A stretch of DNA of 64,000 nucleotides from Acidobacteriota bacterium (lineage in GTDB: Bacteria > Acidobacteriota > Terriglobia > Terriglobales > Acidobacteriaceae). The stretch is from assembly GCA_021778845.1 (NCBI GenBank), contig JAJYBU010000001.1:1-64000 (forward strand), in the 5' to 3' direction. The notes beneath the pieces are model-generated. The model was not told the DNA's origin. It ran no database searches and saw nothing but the letters and a program-made list of their open reading frames with translations. Positions 49,212 through 58,263 of the stretch are shown here, one piece after another. The translations under genes and the position numbers were made by a program. Within the stretch, counting starts at the first letter, position 1. Every line of letters begins with the position of its first letter.

Positions 49212-49250
49212 GTGAACAAACGAGCAATAGCCGATGAATAGAGTGTGAAT
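49212..49250 (-). promoter_or_regulatory. Pho-box-like array before the porin gene
   Basis: On the minus strand four units at exact 11-base steps read ATTCAC (49250-49245), ATTCAT (49239-49234), ATTGCT (49228-49223) and GTTCAC (49217-49212). Three of four keep TTCA. This matches the pstC array and the 11-base period of PhoB-type sites. A lone ATTCAC with a poorly phased second half lies before phoB (51584-51579). Confidence 0.7.
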
Positions 49251-49319
49251 ACCTTGGGAATTGGCCGCAGTTTTCCACTTGGCGTATCCCGGCCGTACCA
49301 CCCCGGGACATGCGAAACG

Positions 49320-50744
49320 CTATACGTGCTTCCCCTGCTTGTCCTGCGACTCCATCGCCGGCGCCGCCAGCGGCAGCGTAAACAGGAACCGGCTCCCCCG
49401 TCCCAGCTCGCTCTCCACCCACATCCGTCCCCTGTGCGACTCCACAATATGCTTCGCAATCGACAGCCCCAGCCCCGTCCCCCCAGACTCTCTCGACCGC
49501 GTCTTGTCCACCCGATAGAACCGCTCGAACAACCTCCCCAGGTGCTCCGACGCAATCCCCGCCCCAAAGTCCTCCACGCAGAACCACACCTCTTGCTGCG
49601 CTTCCGGCAGAATCCCCGCGCTCAGCACCACCAGCGCCCCGTCCCCGCCCTTTTCCGAACCCGCTTCCGAACTCACACCATAATTCAGCGCATTCTCAAT
49701 CAGGTTGCTCAGCACCTGCACCATCGCATCCAGGTCCGCCATCACCTCCGCATTCGGAAACTGCCCAATCTCCAGCACCCCATGTCTCTCCCGGGCCAGC
49801 GCCGCCACTGCGTCCTCGGCCTCCCGTAGCAGGATGCTCACCTCCACCGGCACCGGTCGCAGCTTCTGCTGGCCCGAGTCCACCTTGGCCATCGCCAGCA
49901 GGTCATCCGTCAGCCTCCCCATCCGCTTCGCACTCTTATAAATCGCATCCAGAAAATCCCGCACCTGCGGCGTAAAGAACGGCCCCATCCGCTCATCTTC
50001 CAGCAGCGTCTCCACGTATCCCGAGATCGATGTCAGCGGCGTCCGCAGCTCATGCGACACGTTCGCCACAAACTCTCTCTGCGTCCGTTCCACCTGCTCC
50101 ACCTGCGTAATATCCTGCAACACCACCACCGCGCCTCCCTCCGGCATCGGTGCCGCGCTCACCGCAAAGATCCGTCCCATCGGCAGTGTCACCGGCCGCA
50201 TCTCCGCCACCTCCCCATGCTCCAGCGCCTCCTGCACGCACTGCAGCACCTCCGGCGCCCGTATCGTCTGCACCACCGAGTGTCCCGCACGCACCGTCCC
50301 CGACGACTCCGCAATCAGCCGTTGCATCGGCACATTCGCCCACACAATCCGCCCCGCTGCATCCACGCTCATCACCGCGTCCTGCATCGAGTCCAGCAGC
50401 GCCTCCAGCTTCCGCCGGCTCTCCCCGCTCGCCGCCAACTGCCGTGCCGCCTCATCCGCCGACTGATGCAGCGCATACACCAACCCCTCCATCTGCCGGA
50501 ACGCCGGCTCCGGCCACACCCTCCCGCGCACCATCAACGACGCAGCCATCGGCTCAATCGCCTCCAGCCCATCCGTCACCACGCTGGTTCCCCACCACGC
50601 CATCCACAGCGCCACCACCAACCCCGCCGCCACCACCACCCACCACCGCGGCCGCAGCATCACCGCCGCGCCCACCACTGCAACGCCCAGCAGCATCCGC
50701 CACAGCAGCGCCAGGTACAAACTTTTTCGCAACCACGATCCCAT
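49320..50744 (-). CDS. phoR: Phosphate-regulon sensor kinase PhoR-like
   Basis: The 474-residue histidine kinase has two N-terminal membrane helices (about 8-55), a short region and a PAS domain (about 112-215; [22 protein letters not shown]). The dimerisation/phosphorylation helix [13 protein letters not shown] has H231, and the ATPase domain has [10 protein letters not shown] (N box), EDFGAGI (G1), [12 protein letters not shown] (F box) and [11 protein letters not shown] (G2). The small or missing periplasmic loop is typical of PhoR, which listens to PstSCAB-PhoU rather than to phosphate directly. It follows phoB after 9 bases and precedes the porin and pst genes. Confidence 0.9.
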   Translation of the reverse strand: MGSWLRKSLYLALLWRMLLGVAVVGAAVMLRPRWWVVVAAGLVVALWMAWWGTSVVTDGLEAIEPMAASLMVRGRVWPEPAFRQMEGLVYALHQSADEAARQLAASGESRRKLEALLDSMQDAVMSVDAAGRIVWANVPMQRLIAESSGTVRAGHSVVQTIRAPEVLQCVQEALEHGEVAEMRPVTLPMGRIFAVSAAPMPEGGAVVVLQDITQVEQVERTQREFVANVSHELRTPLTSISGYVETLLEDERMGPFFTPQVRDFLDAIYKSAKRMGRLTDDLLAMAKVDSGQQKLRPVPVEVSILLREAEDAVAALARERHGVLEIGQFPNAEVMADLDAMVQVLSNLIENALNYGVSSEAGSEKGGDGALVVLSAGILPEAQQEVWFCVEDFGAGIASEHLGRLFERFYRVDKTRSRESGGTGLGLSIAKHIVESHRGRMWVESELGRGSRFLFTLPLAAPAMESQDKQGKHV

Positions 50745-50753
50745 GCCTGAAGC

Positions 50754-51500
50754 CTACTCGGTTGCCGCGCCTACTGCACGCCCCATCGCTTCCTTCGCCT
50801 TCGGCAGATCGAACCGGTAGCCCGCCCCGCGCATCGTCTTCAAATACCGCGGCGTCTCCGGATCCACCTCGATCTTCTCCCGAATCCGCCGCACATACAC
50901 GTCCACACTCCGCGGCGTCACAAACCGCGCATCCCCCCACACCGCATCCAGCAGATGATCCCGGCTGAACACCCTCCCCGGGTGCCGCGCCAGGTAATCC
51001 AGCAGCCGAAACTCCGTCGCCGTCGTCGTCACCAATTCGCTGTTCACCCGCAACTGCATCGAGTTCCCATCGATCTCCAGAGCATCGATCGACAGCACCG
51101 CCGCCACTCCCTGCGTCTCCGCCGGCCGCTCAAATCGCCGCAGCACGGCCTTCACCCTCGCCAGCAGCTCGCGCATCGCAAACGGCTTCGTAATGTAATC
51201 ATCCGCGCCCAGTTCCAACCCCTGCACACGGTCATTCTCTGCCGCCCGAGCCGTCAGAAAGATAATCGGAACGCTGGCCAGCATCGGATTCTGCCGCAGC
51301 CGCCTGCACAGATCCAGCCCATCTCCGCCCGGCACCATAATGTCCAGCAGAAACAGCGCCGGCCGCTGCCGCTCAGCATCCTGCACAATCGTTGCAATCG
51401 CCGGATACGCCCGCACCGTATACCCTGCGCCCTCCAGCTGAAACTGCACCAGCCGCCGGATGTCTGCATCATCTTCCAGGACGAAGATCACCTGACTCAC
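50754..51500 (-). CDS. phoB: Phosphate-regulon response regulator PhoB-like
   Basis: An OmpR/PhoB-type activator of 248 residues: a receiver domain with acidic ED-D at 9-11, phosphoacceptor D53 in LLDIMVPGGDG, LTARA and YITKPFAMREL, then a winged-helix DNA-binding domain (LTxxEF-type TTATEFRLLDYLARHPGRVFSRDHLLDAVWGD and RSVDVYVRRIREKIE). The start is the GTG at 51500 with GGGAGAGCAA upstream; the longer frame to 51527 begins at another GTG without such a site. First gene of the Pho locus; it likely binds the 11-base repeat arrays. Confidence 0.92.
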   Translation of the reverse strand: MSQVIFVLEDDADIRRLVQFQLEGAGYTVRAYPAIATIVQDAERQRPALFLLDIMVPGGDGLDLCRRLRQNPMLASVPIIFLTARAAENDRVQGLELGADDYITKPFAMRELLARVKAVLRRFERPAETQGVAAVLSIDALEIDGNSMQLRVNSELVTTTATEFRLLDYLARHPGRVFSRDHLLDAVWGDARFVTPRSVDVYVRRIREKIEVDPETPRYLKTMRGAGYRFDLPKAKEAMGRAVGAATE

Positions 51501-51602
51501 TTGCTCTCCCGTCGCGTCGACCCGCACGCTTCCGCGTTCAGCTTAGCGCATCCCGCCATCCCTCTCGAATAAAAGACTGTGAATCCTTCCCTCCGGGGCG
51601 AA

Positions 51603-53105
51603 TCAGCCGAAGTCCTGCGACCGACCCCACACCACCGGCCACGCCTCCTTCAAATGGTGGCACACCAGAATCTGCGGATGATACAGCGTCTCCTCATCCT
51701 GCACGCCATACGGCAGGCGCACATGCGCCACCACCGAGCAACTCTCGAAAAACTCACTCTCGTGCTCCACATTCCCACCCACCACGATCACCGTCTGCGG
51801 CTCAAACGGCCCCCATCCGCGATCATGAAAATCATTCACCGTACTGATCGGCACCGGCAGCCCATACTGCGGCCCATACAGCTCCAGCGCCCCCGCCTCG
51901 CCATAGTTCTCCGCCAGCACCGCATAGCTGTTGCGCTCGGCTGGTGTCAGCGCGTCCCGCACCGTCGCCACCTGTTCTACAAACTCCGGCCAGCCCACTT
52001 CATTTGCCATGTCGTCGTTATTCTTCATCTGCCAACTCCACGCCGCCGACCCCGGACGCCAGATCGGCAGATCCACCCACGCAACCGCACCCACCTCGGC
52101 CAGCACCGCCGCCACCACGGCGCCGTACACCACCCCGCGCAACATCTTGCGCCGCCCTGCCAGCCACCTCTCCAGCCCCACCGCACCCGCCGCATACACC
52201 ACCGGATACGCCGGCAGCAGGTAATATCCTCGCCCTTTCATCAGCGCCAGCAGCACCATCGGTCCCAGGTAAAACGCACTCAGCAGCCGAAATCGCTGGC
52301 TCCGCACCAGCGCCACCAACCCACCTACGGCGAACGGCAGCCCAAACATCATGAACTTCAGTTGGTCGCTGAAGAACCCCTGCGCCCGCCCACTCCGCAC
52401 ATCCCGCACATGGATGAAGTGCTCCATCTGGAGCGTGATGAAATGGTGCCGCGCCAGCCACATCAGATTCGGCGCCGCCACCACCACCGCCACCAGCGCC
52501 CCCGCCCAGAACCACCGGCTCTTCCAGTGCCTCCACTGCGACGGCAGCAGCACCATCCCCGCCAGCAAACTCACCAGCAGGAACGCAATCGCATACTTCG
52601 AGAGCACCCCAAACCCCAGTCCCAGCCCCGCTCCAATCCAGAACCGTTCATCCCCGCTCCGCAGCACATGCGCCGTCGAAAGAATCAGCACCGACCAAGC
52701 CAGCATGTCGAACGTGTTGTACTGCATCAGCGAACTGAGCACCAGCGCAATCGGCAGGCTCAGCAGCAGCGTCACAACTTGCGCAGCGCGCCCTCCACCC
52801 AGCTCCCTCGCCATCAGCCCCGCCAGCACCAGCGACACCGCATTCGCCACCGCTGCCGGCAGCCGCAGCACCTCCACCGAAGTCCCGAACAACGCAATCG
52901 CCAGCCGCCCCCAAAACGACGTCATCGGCGGATACGCCACAAACCCCCACTGCAGATGCCGCGCATCATCCAGAAACTGCAGCTCATCGCGATGAAATCC
53001 GTACCCATTCCCCATCAGGAAATGGGCAATAACCACCAGGGCAGCAAGCGCACTCAGGACGAACACATCCCGGCGCAGAGAGGTCGTAGGCTTGGCAGGC
53101 AGCAT
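51603..53105 (-). CDS. GT39-type membrane glycosyltransferase (ArnT/PMT-like)
   Basis: The 500-residue protein has about 10-12 membrane helices, and the catalytic loop GFHRDELQFLDDARHLQWGF contains the acidic D-E pair typical of polyprenyl-phosphate-sugar-using GT39 enzymes. GWPEFVEQVA and a soluble C-terminal domain follow the helices. Acceptor and sugar are unknown. The ATG at 53105 (MLPAKPTTS) is taken as the start; the frame continues upstream to a TTG at 53249, but those residues are Gly-rich without family match. Tandem with phoB downstream but with its own function. Confidence 0.85.
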   Translation of the reverse strand: MLPAKPTTSLRRDVFVLSALAALVVIAHFLMGNGYGFHRDELQFLDDARHLQWGFVAYPPMTSFWGRLAIALFGTSVEVLRLPAAVANAVSLVLAGLMARELGGGRAAQVVTLLLSLPIALVLSSLMQYNTFDMLAWSVLILSTAHVLRSGDERFWIGAGLGLGFGVLSKYAIAFLLVSLLAGMVLLPSQWRHWKSRWFWAGALVAVVVAAPNLMWLARHHFITLQMEHFIHVRDVRSGRAQGFFSDQLKFMMFGLPFAVGGLVALVRSQRFRLLSAFYLGPMVLLALMKGRGYYLLPAYPVVYAAGAVGLERWLAGRRKMLRGVVYGAVVAAVLAEVGAVAWVDLPIWRPGSAAWSWQMKNNDDMANEVGWPEFVEQVATVRDALTPAERNSYAVLAENYGEAGALELYGPQYGLPVPISTVNDFHDRGWGPFEPQTVIVVGGNVEHESEFFESCSVVAHVRLPYGVQDEETLYHPQILVCHHLKEAWPVVWGRSQDFG

Positions 53106-53318
53106 TGCCAGCAGAATACGACGAACCGCCCCAATCGGTTCCAACCAGCCGCCAAACCCAATCTCCCGCCATCCGCGCAGGACCAAAACCTTGTCAAGCC
53201 CCCCAAGGCCCCCAAAATCTCCAAAACCCCTGTCAACACTGGCGATCAATCTTTTGAAAACCTGGCATAGTTCCCCCCGCCAAAAGCCTACAATTTAACT
53301 AGAGCCACCACACCCACC

Positions 53319-53411
53319 AAGGCCGTTCACTTTCAGGTGTAGTCGCAATCATTTTGATGTTTGTCATTCCGTAGCAAAGCGGAGGAATCTGCTTCTTGAA
53401 CCGGCGACGAT
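53319..53411 (+). repeat. Dispersed repeat A, copy 2
   Basis: Bases 53319-53408 match 10953-11042 at 85 of 90 positions with no gaps. The left inverted-repeat arm (53333-53346) is intact, while the right arm is broken after GCGAC (GATACC instead of TACACC). It lies in the 344-bp gap between the glycosyltransferase and ligA, which holds repeats only, including a GGCGGGG/CCCCGCC hairpin (53469-53475 with 53485-53491). Confidence 0.85.
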
Positions 53412-53511
53412 ACCAACCCGCCCCTTCCACACGTCCAGCAACCGAGGACCAACAACACGACATATACCGGCGGGGATCGAAAACCCCCGCCCCATGCCAA
53501 CCCTGCGCGCC

Positions 53512-53591
53512 GGCGGACTGCCACAAGTCCGCACCTAACCCTCCTGGATGGAATACTTTGCACCCAAAAGTACGGGGGGGGGGGAGGGGGG
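53512..53591 (+). repeat. Dispersed repeat B, copy 2, with G tract
   Basis: The core 53512-53540 matches 11306-11334 at 26 of 29 positions and contains a GCGGACT/AGTCCGC hairpin. It continues through GGAATACTTTGCACCC to AAAAGTAC and then eleven G, one A and six G (53574-53591), ending three bases before the ligA stop codon. Copy 1 has AAAGTACCT and six G. Confidence 0.7.
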
Positions 53592-53593
53592 CC

Positions 53594-55813
<2,220 letters not shown>

Positions 55814-55816
55814 TCA

Positions 55817-56089
55817 ATGGCGCACATGGTGTTCTGCACAAAGTACAAGGCCGAGATGGAGGGGCTCGACGAAGCGCCGTTCGACTCCGACTTCGGCCAG
55901 AAGATATTCAAGAACGTCTCCAAGAAGGCCTGGGGCGAGTGGGTCGAGCGCCAGAAGATGCTGCTGAACGAGTACCGCCTGCAGCCCTGGACGCGCGAGG
56001 CACAGGAGTTTCTCGTGGAACAGATGAACGAGTTCTTCTTCGGCTCTGGCGGAGAACTCCCCAAGGAATACGTCGCCCCCTCGCACTAG
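55817..56089 (+). CDS. yggX: Iron-trafficking/oxidative damage protection protein (YggX family)
   Basis: The 90-residue cytoplasmic protein begins MAHMVFCTKYKAEMEGLD; the C-T/K-L/Y start with one conserved cysteine is the family hallmark. It continues FPGxxG-like FDSDFGQKIFKNVSKKAWGEW, QKMLLNEYRL and a C-terminal EQMNEFFFG. It is proposed to carry ferrous iron and protect iron-sulfur proteins. A good AAGGAG site lies 6 bases before the ATG. It is divergent from ligA with about 70 bases between. Confidence 0.93.
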   Translation: MAHMVFCTKYKAEMEGLDEAPFDSDFGQKIFKNVSKKAWGEWVERQKMLLNEYRLQPWTREAQEFLVEQMNEFFFGSGGELPKEYVAPSH

Positions 56090-56287
56090 ATTCCGCGTGA
56101 TCGTGTGCGTTTCAGCATACTCTCAGCGCAATCCTGGGTTGCAATCCGCACCTCTCAGCAAAGCTTTCGGTTGCACAGGGCGAAATCTACAGCCCCTGGG
56201 CGCCTTCGTGGCTTCTGCCCAGTTGGTGTAGACTGAAGTTACCCCAGCCGCTGGCCCTGCAAGGTGCGAGCGGCAATCGTAACAAGT

Positions 56288-56364
56288 CGGGACGTGGCTC
56301 AGCCTGGTAGAGCGCACCCTTGGGGTGGGTGAGGTCGCTAGTTCGAATCTAGTCGTCCCGACCA
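56288..56364 (+). tRNA. tRNA-Pro (anticodon GGG) with encoded CCA
   Basis: The cloverleaf is complete: acceptor CGGGACG with CGTCCCG, a D-arm with GGCTCAGCCTGGTAGAGC, the anticodon arm CACCC-TTGGGGT-GGGTG with anticodon GGG, a T-arm with GTTCGAATC, an A discriminator and encoded CCA (56362-56364). It is followed by TTTTTC, which may aid termination. No second tRNA is adjacent. Confidence 0.95.
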
Positions 56365-56437
56365 TTTTTCTCCATCACTTGGCAAGACGGTACAACCCCA
56401 AGCAGGCTCCGATCAATTCGCCGTGGGCATGCCCGTA

Positions 56438-56471
56438 CTTTAGCCACGCTCCAACTTTAGCCGCGCTCCAG
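56438..56471 (+). repeat. Tandem 17-bp duplication with CTTTAGCC motif
   Basis: CTTTAGCCACGCTCCAA is followed directly by CTTTAGCCGCGCTCCAG, two mismatches in 17. Just upstream is the palindrome GGGCATGCCC. The CTTTAGCC word also appears in the repeat inside rsmI (7074-7083), so this may be a remnant of the same REP-like family. It lies in the 220-bp gap between tRNA-Pro and the end of the nitrate operon. Confidence 0.5.
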
Positions 56472-56514
56472 TTGAAGGGCACATCACGCGAAGCGCGGTA
56501 TTCCTGAAGCTATG

Positions 56515-56583
56515 TGTATAGTCCCGGCATTTGGTGGTGCATGCTTTTCTGAGCGAGAGAAGGAGGCACGGTGGGACTATACA
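56515..56583 (-). repeat. Perfect 11-bp inverted repeat at the end of the nitrate operon
   Basis: TGTATAGTCCC (56515-56525) and GGGACTATACA (56573-56583) are exact reverse complements separated by 47 bases that hold smaller complementary pieces. On the minus strand the structure starts one base after the stop codon of the small membrane protein gene. It could be the 3' end structure of the operon transcript or a small inverted-repeat element. No T run follows. Confidence 0.55.
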
Positions 56584-56584
56584 G

Positions 56585-56752
56585 TTAGTGTTTTCCCGGA
56601 AAGCCTCCGAGTCCATGAAAGGTCAGATAGAGGGAGTAGCCACAAACGGACACAGCGATGAGCATTTCGAGCAGGAGGACGGCGACCCCATATTTGTACC
56701 AGGGTTCGCGGGGGACAGAGTAGGTGTGCGGTGTTTCCGGAGTTGTTTGCAT
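56585..56752 (-). CDS. Small membrane protein, 55 aa, at the end of the nitrate operon
   Basis: The minus strand from ATG 56752 (CGAGG 7 bases upstream) to TAA 56585 encodes MQTTPETPHTYSVPREPWYK, then one predicted helix YGVAVLLLEMLIAVSVCGYS followed by LYLTFHGLGGFPGKH. The short soluble head, single helix with one acidic residue and glycine-rich tail look like a designed small membrane subunit, not chance reading. It lies 47 bases after the nitrate transporter gene on the same strand. Family unknown to me. A role with the transporter or with the DmsC-like anchor is a guess from position. Confidence 0.62.
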   Translation of the reverse strand: MQTTPETPHTYSVPREPWYKYGVAVLLLEMLIAVSVCGYSLYLTFHGLGGFPGKH

Positions 56753-56799
56753 GAGTAACCTCGGTGAGTGGGACTGGAGTTGGTCTGCTGAATACGATG

Positions 56800-58110
56800 T
56801 CAGGCGGCTTCGGCAACGAGCACTTGATGTTCCATGAGCCCATGCTCCTGCGGTGCGCGCTCATAACGTGCCGCCCAGAAGTAGAAGAGTGTGATGGGGA
56901 CGAACAAGTACAGAGCGACGTAGGCGTAACCGAAGTGGATGTTGTGGCCGCCGGAGAAGATGAGCGGGTAGACGATGCCCGCGGTGGTGGACAGGCCGCC
57001 GATGAAGCCTGCGGCTACGCCGGGGCGGTCGTGGAAAAGCAGCGGGACAAGGGCGAAGGTGCCGCCGGTGGCAAAGGAGATGGAAACGCCCATGGCCACC
57101 AGTACGAGAACGGAAAGGTGCAGCGAGCCCATAAGACCGGCGACGGTGAGGCTACCCATGGTGAACGTGATGAGGATCAGCGAGAGTCCGAGCCAGTGTA
57201 GGCGAGGAGCGTAAGGGAGCGTCTTTGCGATGAGCGGGAGAGGCGTCCAGCCTTTGCGCTGGAAGAGGTCGGACATGAATCCGGAGAAGGGACGGAAGAG
57301 CGAGGCGGTGAAGGATTGCACGGCGGCGAAGGTTCCGGCGGCGATCTGAAGGCCGGCCACTCCGCTGAAGCCAAGGGCGAGGATCTGAGCATGGAAGCCG
57401 CGCGTGAAGTAGCCCGGGAGCCAGGCATTCATCGCGATCTCCAGGCCGAAGGACATGGCGTAGGCGAGCATCAGGGCGATGGCGATATAGCGGCTCCAGA
57501 CGAAGAGTGTGCCGCGCAGATTGCTCTGCTTTCGGACGAGAGCCTGCTGCGCGGCTGAGCTGGCAGCCTGCCCGCGGACGAGGTACCAGGCGGCGATGAC
57601 GAGCGCGATGGCGCCGAGCCATAGAAAGGCAGCCTGATAGTTGGTGCCGAACAGACGCGGGAGCACAAGAGCTCCCGCTCCAGCGCCTACATTGCCGGTG
57701 CCGGCGAAGAGGCCTTCGGCGGTACCGATCTCGTGCGGCCCAAACCACTGCGCCACATGCTGGATGCCGACGACGAAGGCGACGCCGGCGATGGCGACGA
57801 TGACGCGCTCTGCGAAGAGGAGCTTGTAGCTGGTGGTGAAGGCCGAAGCGATCGAGACGGCACCGCAGACGCTGAGGATAAGAGCAAAGGTGCGGGGTGC
57901 ACCGAAGCGGTCCGCCGCCCATCCAGCGACGATGCGTCCGACGGGGGCCATCCAGATGGCTGAACTGGCGAGCAGGCCGAGAGCCTTGATGCTGAGATGA
58001 TAGTGGGACGCGATGCTGGGGCTGAATGCGGCGGTGGAGAACCACATGAGGAAGCACCAGAAAAATCCGAAGGTTGCGATGATGAGCTGTTCCACTTTAT
58101 GCGTCTTCAT
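56800..58110 (-). CDS. narK: Nitrate/nitrite transporter, MFS NarK family
   Basis: The 436-residue protein has 12 membrane helices. The NNP-family nitrate signature GTGNVGAGAGALVLPRLFG is present, and the MFS loop 2-3 motif reads VAGWAADRFGAPRTF. The start at ATG 58110 (MKTHKVEQLIIATFGFFWCF) places the first helix at the N-terminus, with GGGAGGG about 11 bases upstream; the frame to 58257 is an upstream extension without family character. It would supply nitrate to the reductase encoded 153 bases upstream; that long gap could hold a second promoter. Confidence 0.92.
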   Translation of the reverse strand: MKTHKVEQLIIATFGFFWCFLMWFSTAAFSPSIASHYHLSIKALGLLASSAIWMAPVGRIVAGWAADRFGAPRTFALILSVCGAVSIASAFTTSYKLLFAERVIVAIAGVAFVVGIQHVAQWFGPHEIGTAEGLFAGTGNVGAGAGALVLPRLFGTNYQAAFLWLGAIALVIAAWYLVRGQAASSAAQQALVRKQSNLRGTLFVWSRYIAIALMLAYAMSFGLEIAMNAWLPGYFTRGFHAQILALGFSGVAGLQIAAGTFAAVQSFTASLFRPFSGFMSDLFQRKGWTPLPLIAKTLPYAPRLHWLGLSLILITFTMGSLTVAGLMGSLHLSVLVLVAMGVSISFATGGTFALVPLLFHDRPGVAAGFIGGLSTTAGIVYPLIFSGGHNIHFGYAYVALYLFVPITLFYFWAARYERAPQEHGLMEHQVLVAEAA

Positions 58111-58263
58111 AGTCGTATTCCCTCCCACGCGCGAGGCGTGGTGCGATCGATGATTGGGGGTGGACCGGAGTGAAGGAGAGATGCACTTCGGCGTGGACAG
58201 CAACGTCGTGGTTGCCTGGAAGATGTCAGAGCCCGGGCGCGGTTCCCGGAGGAGCATTCTGGT

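Noticed and set aside
51560-51600. Pho box before phoB
   Set aside because: One ATTCAC (51584-51579) is present, but the next ATTC-like word is 13-14 bases away, not 11, so autoregulation cannot be claimed from this site.
56531-56758. 75-residue plus-strand frame MVVHAFLSERRRHGG
   Set aside because: It overlaps the better supported minus-strand 55-residue membrane protein gene and has no family features or operon context.
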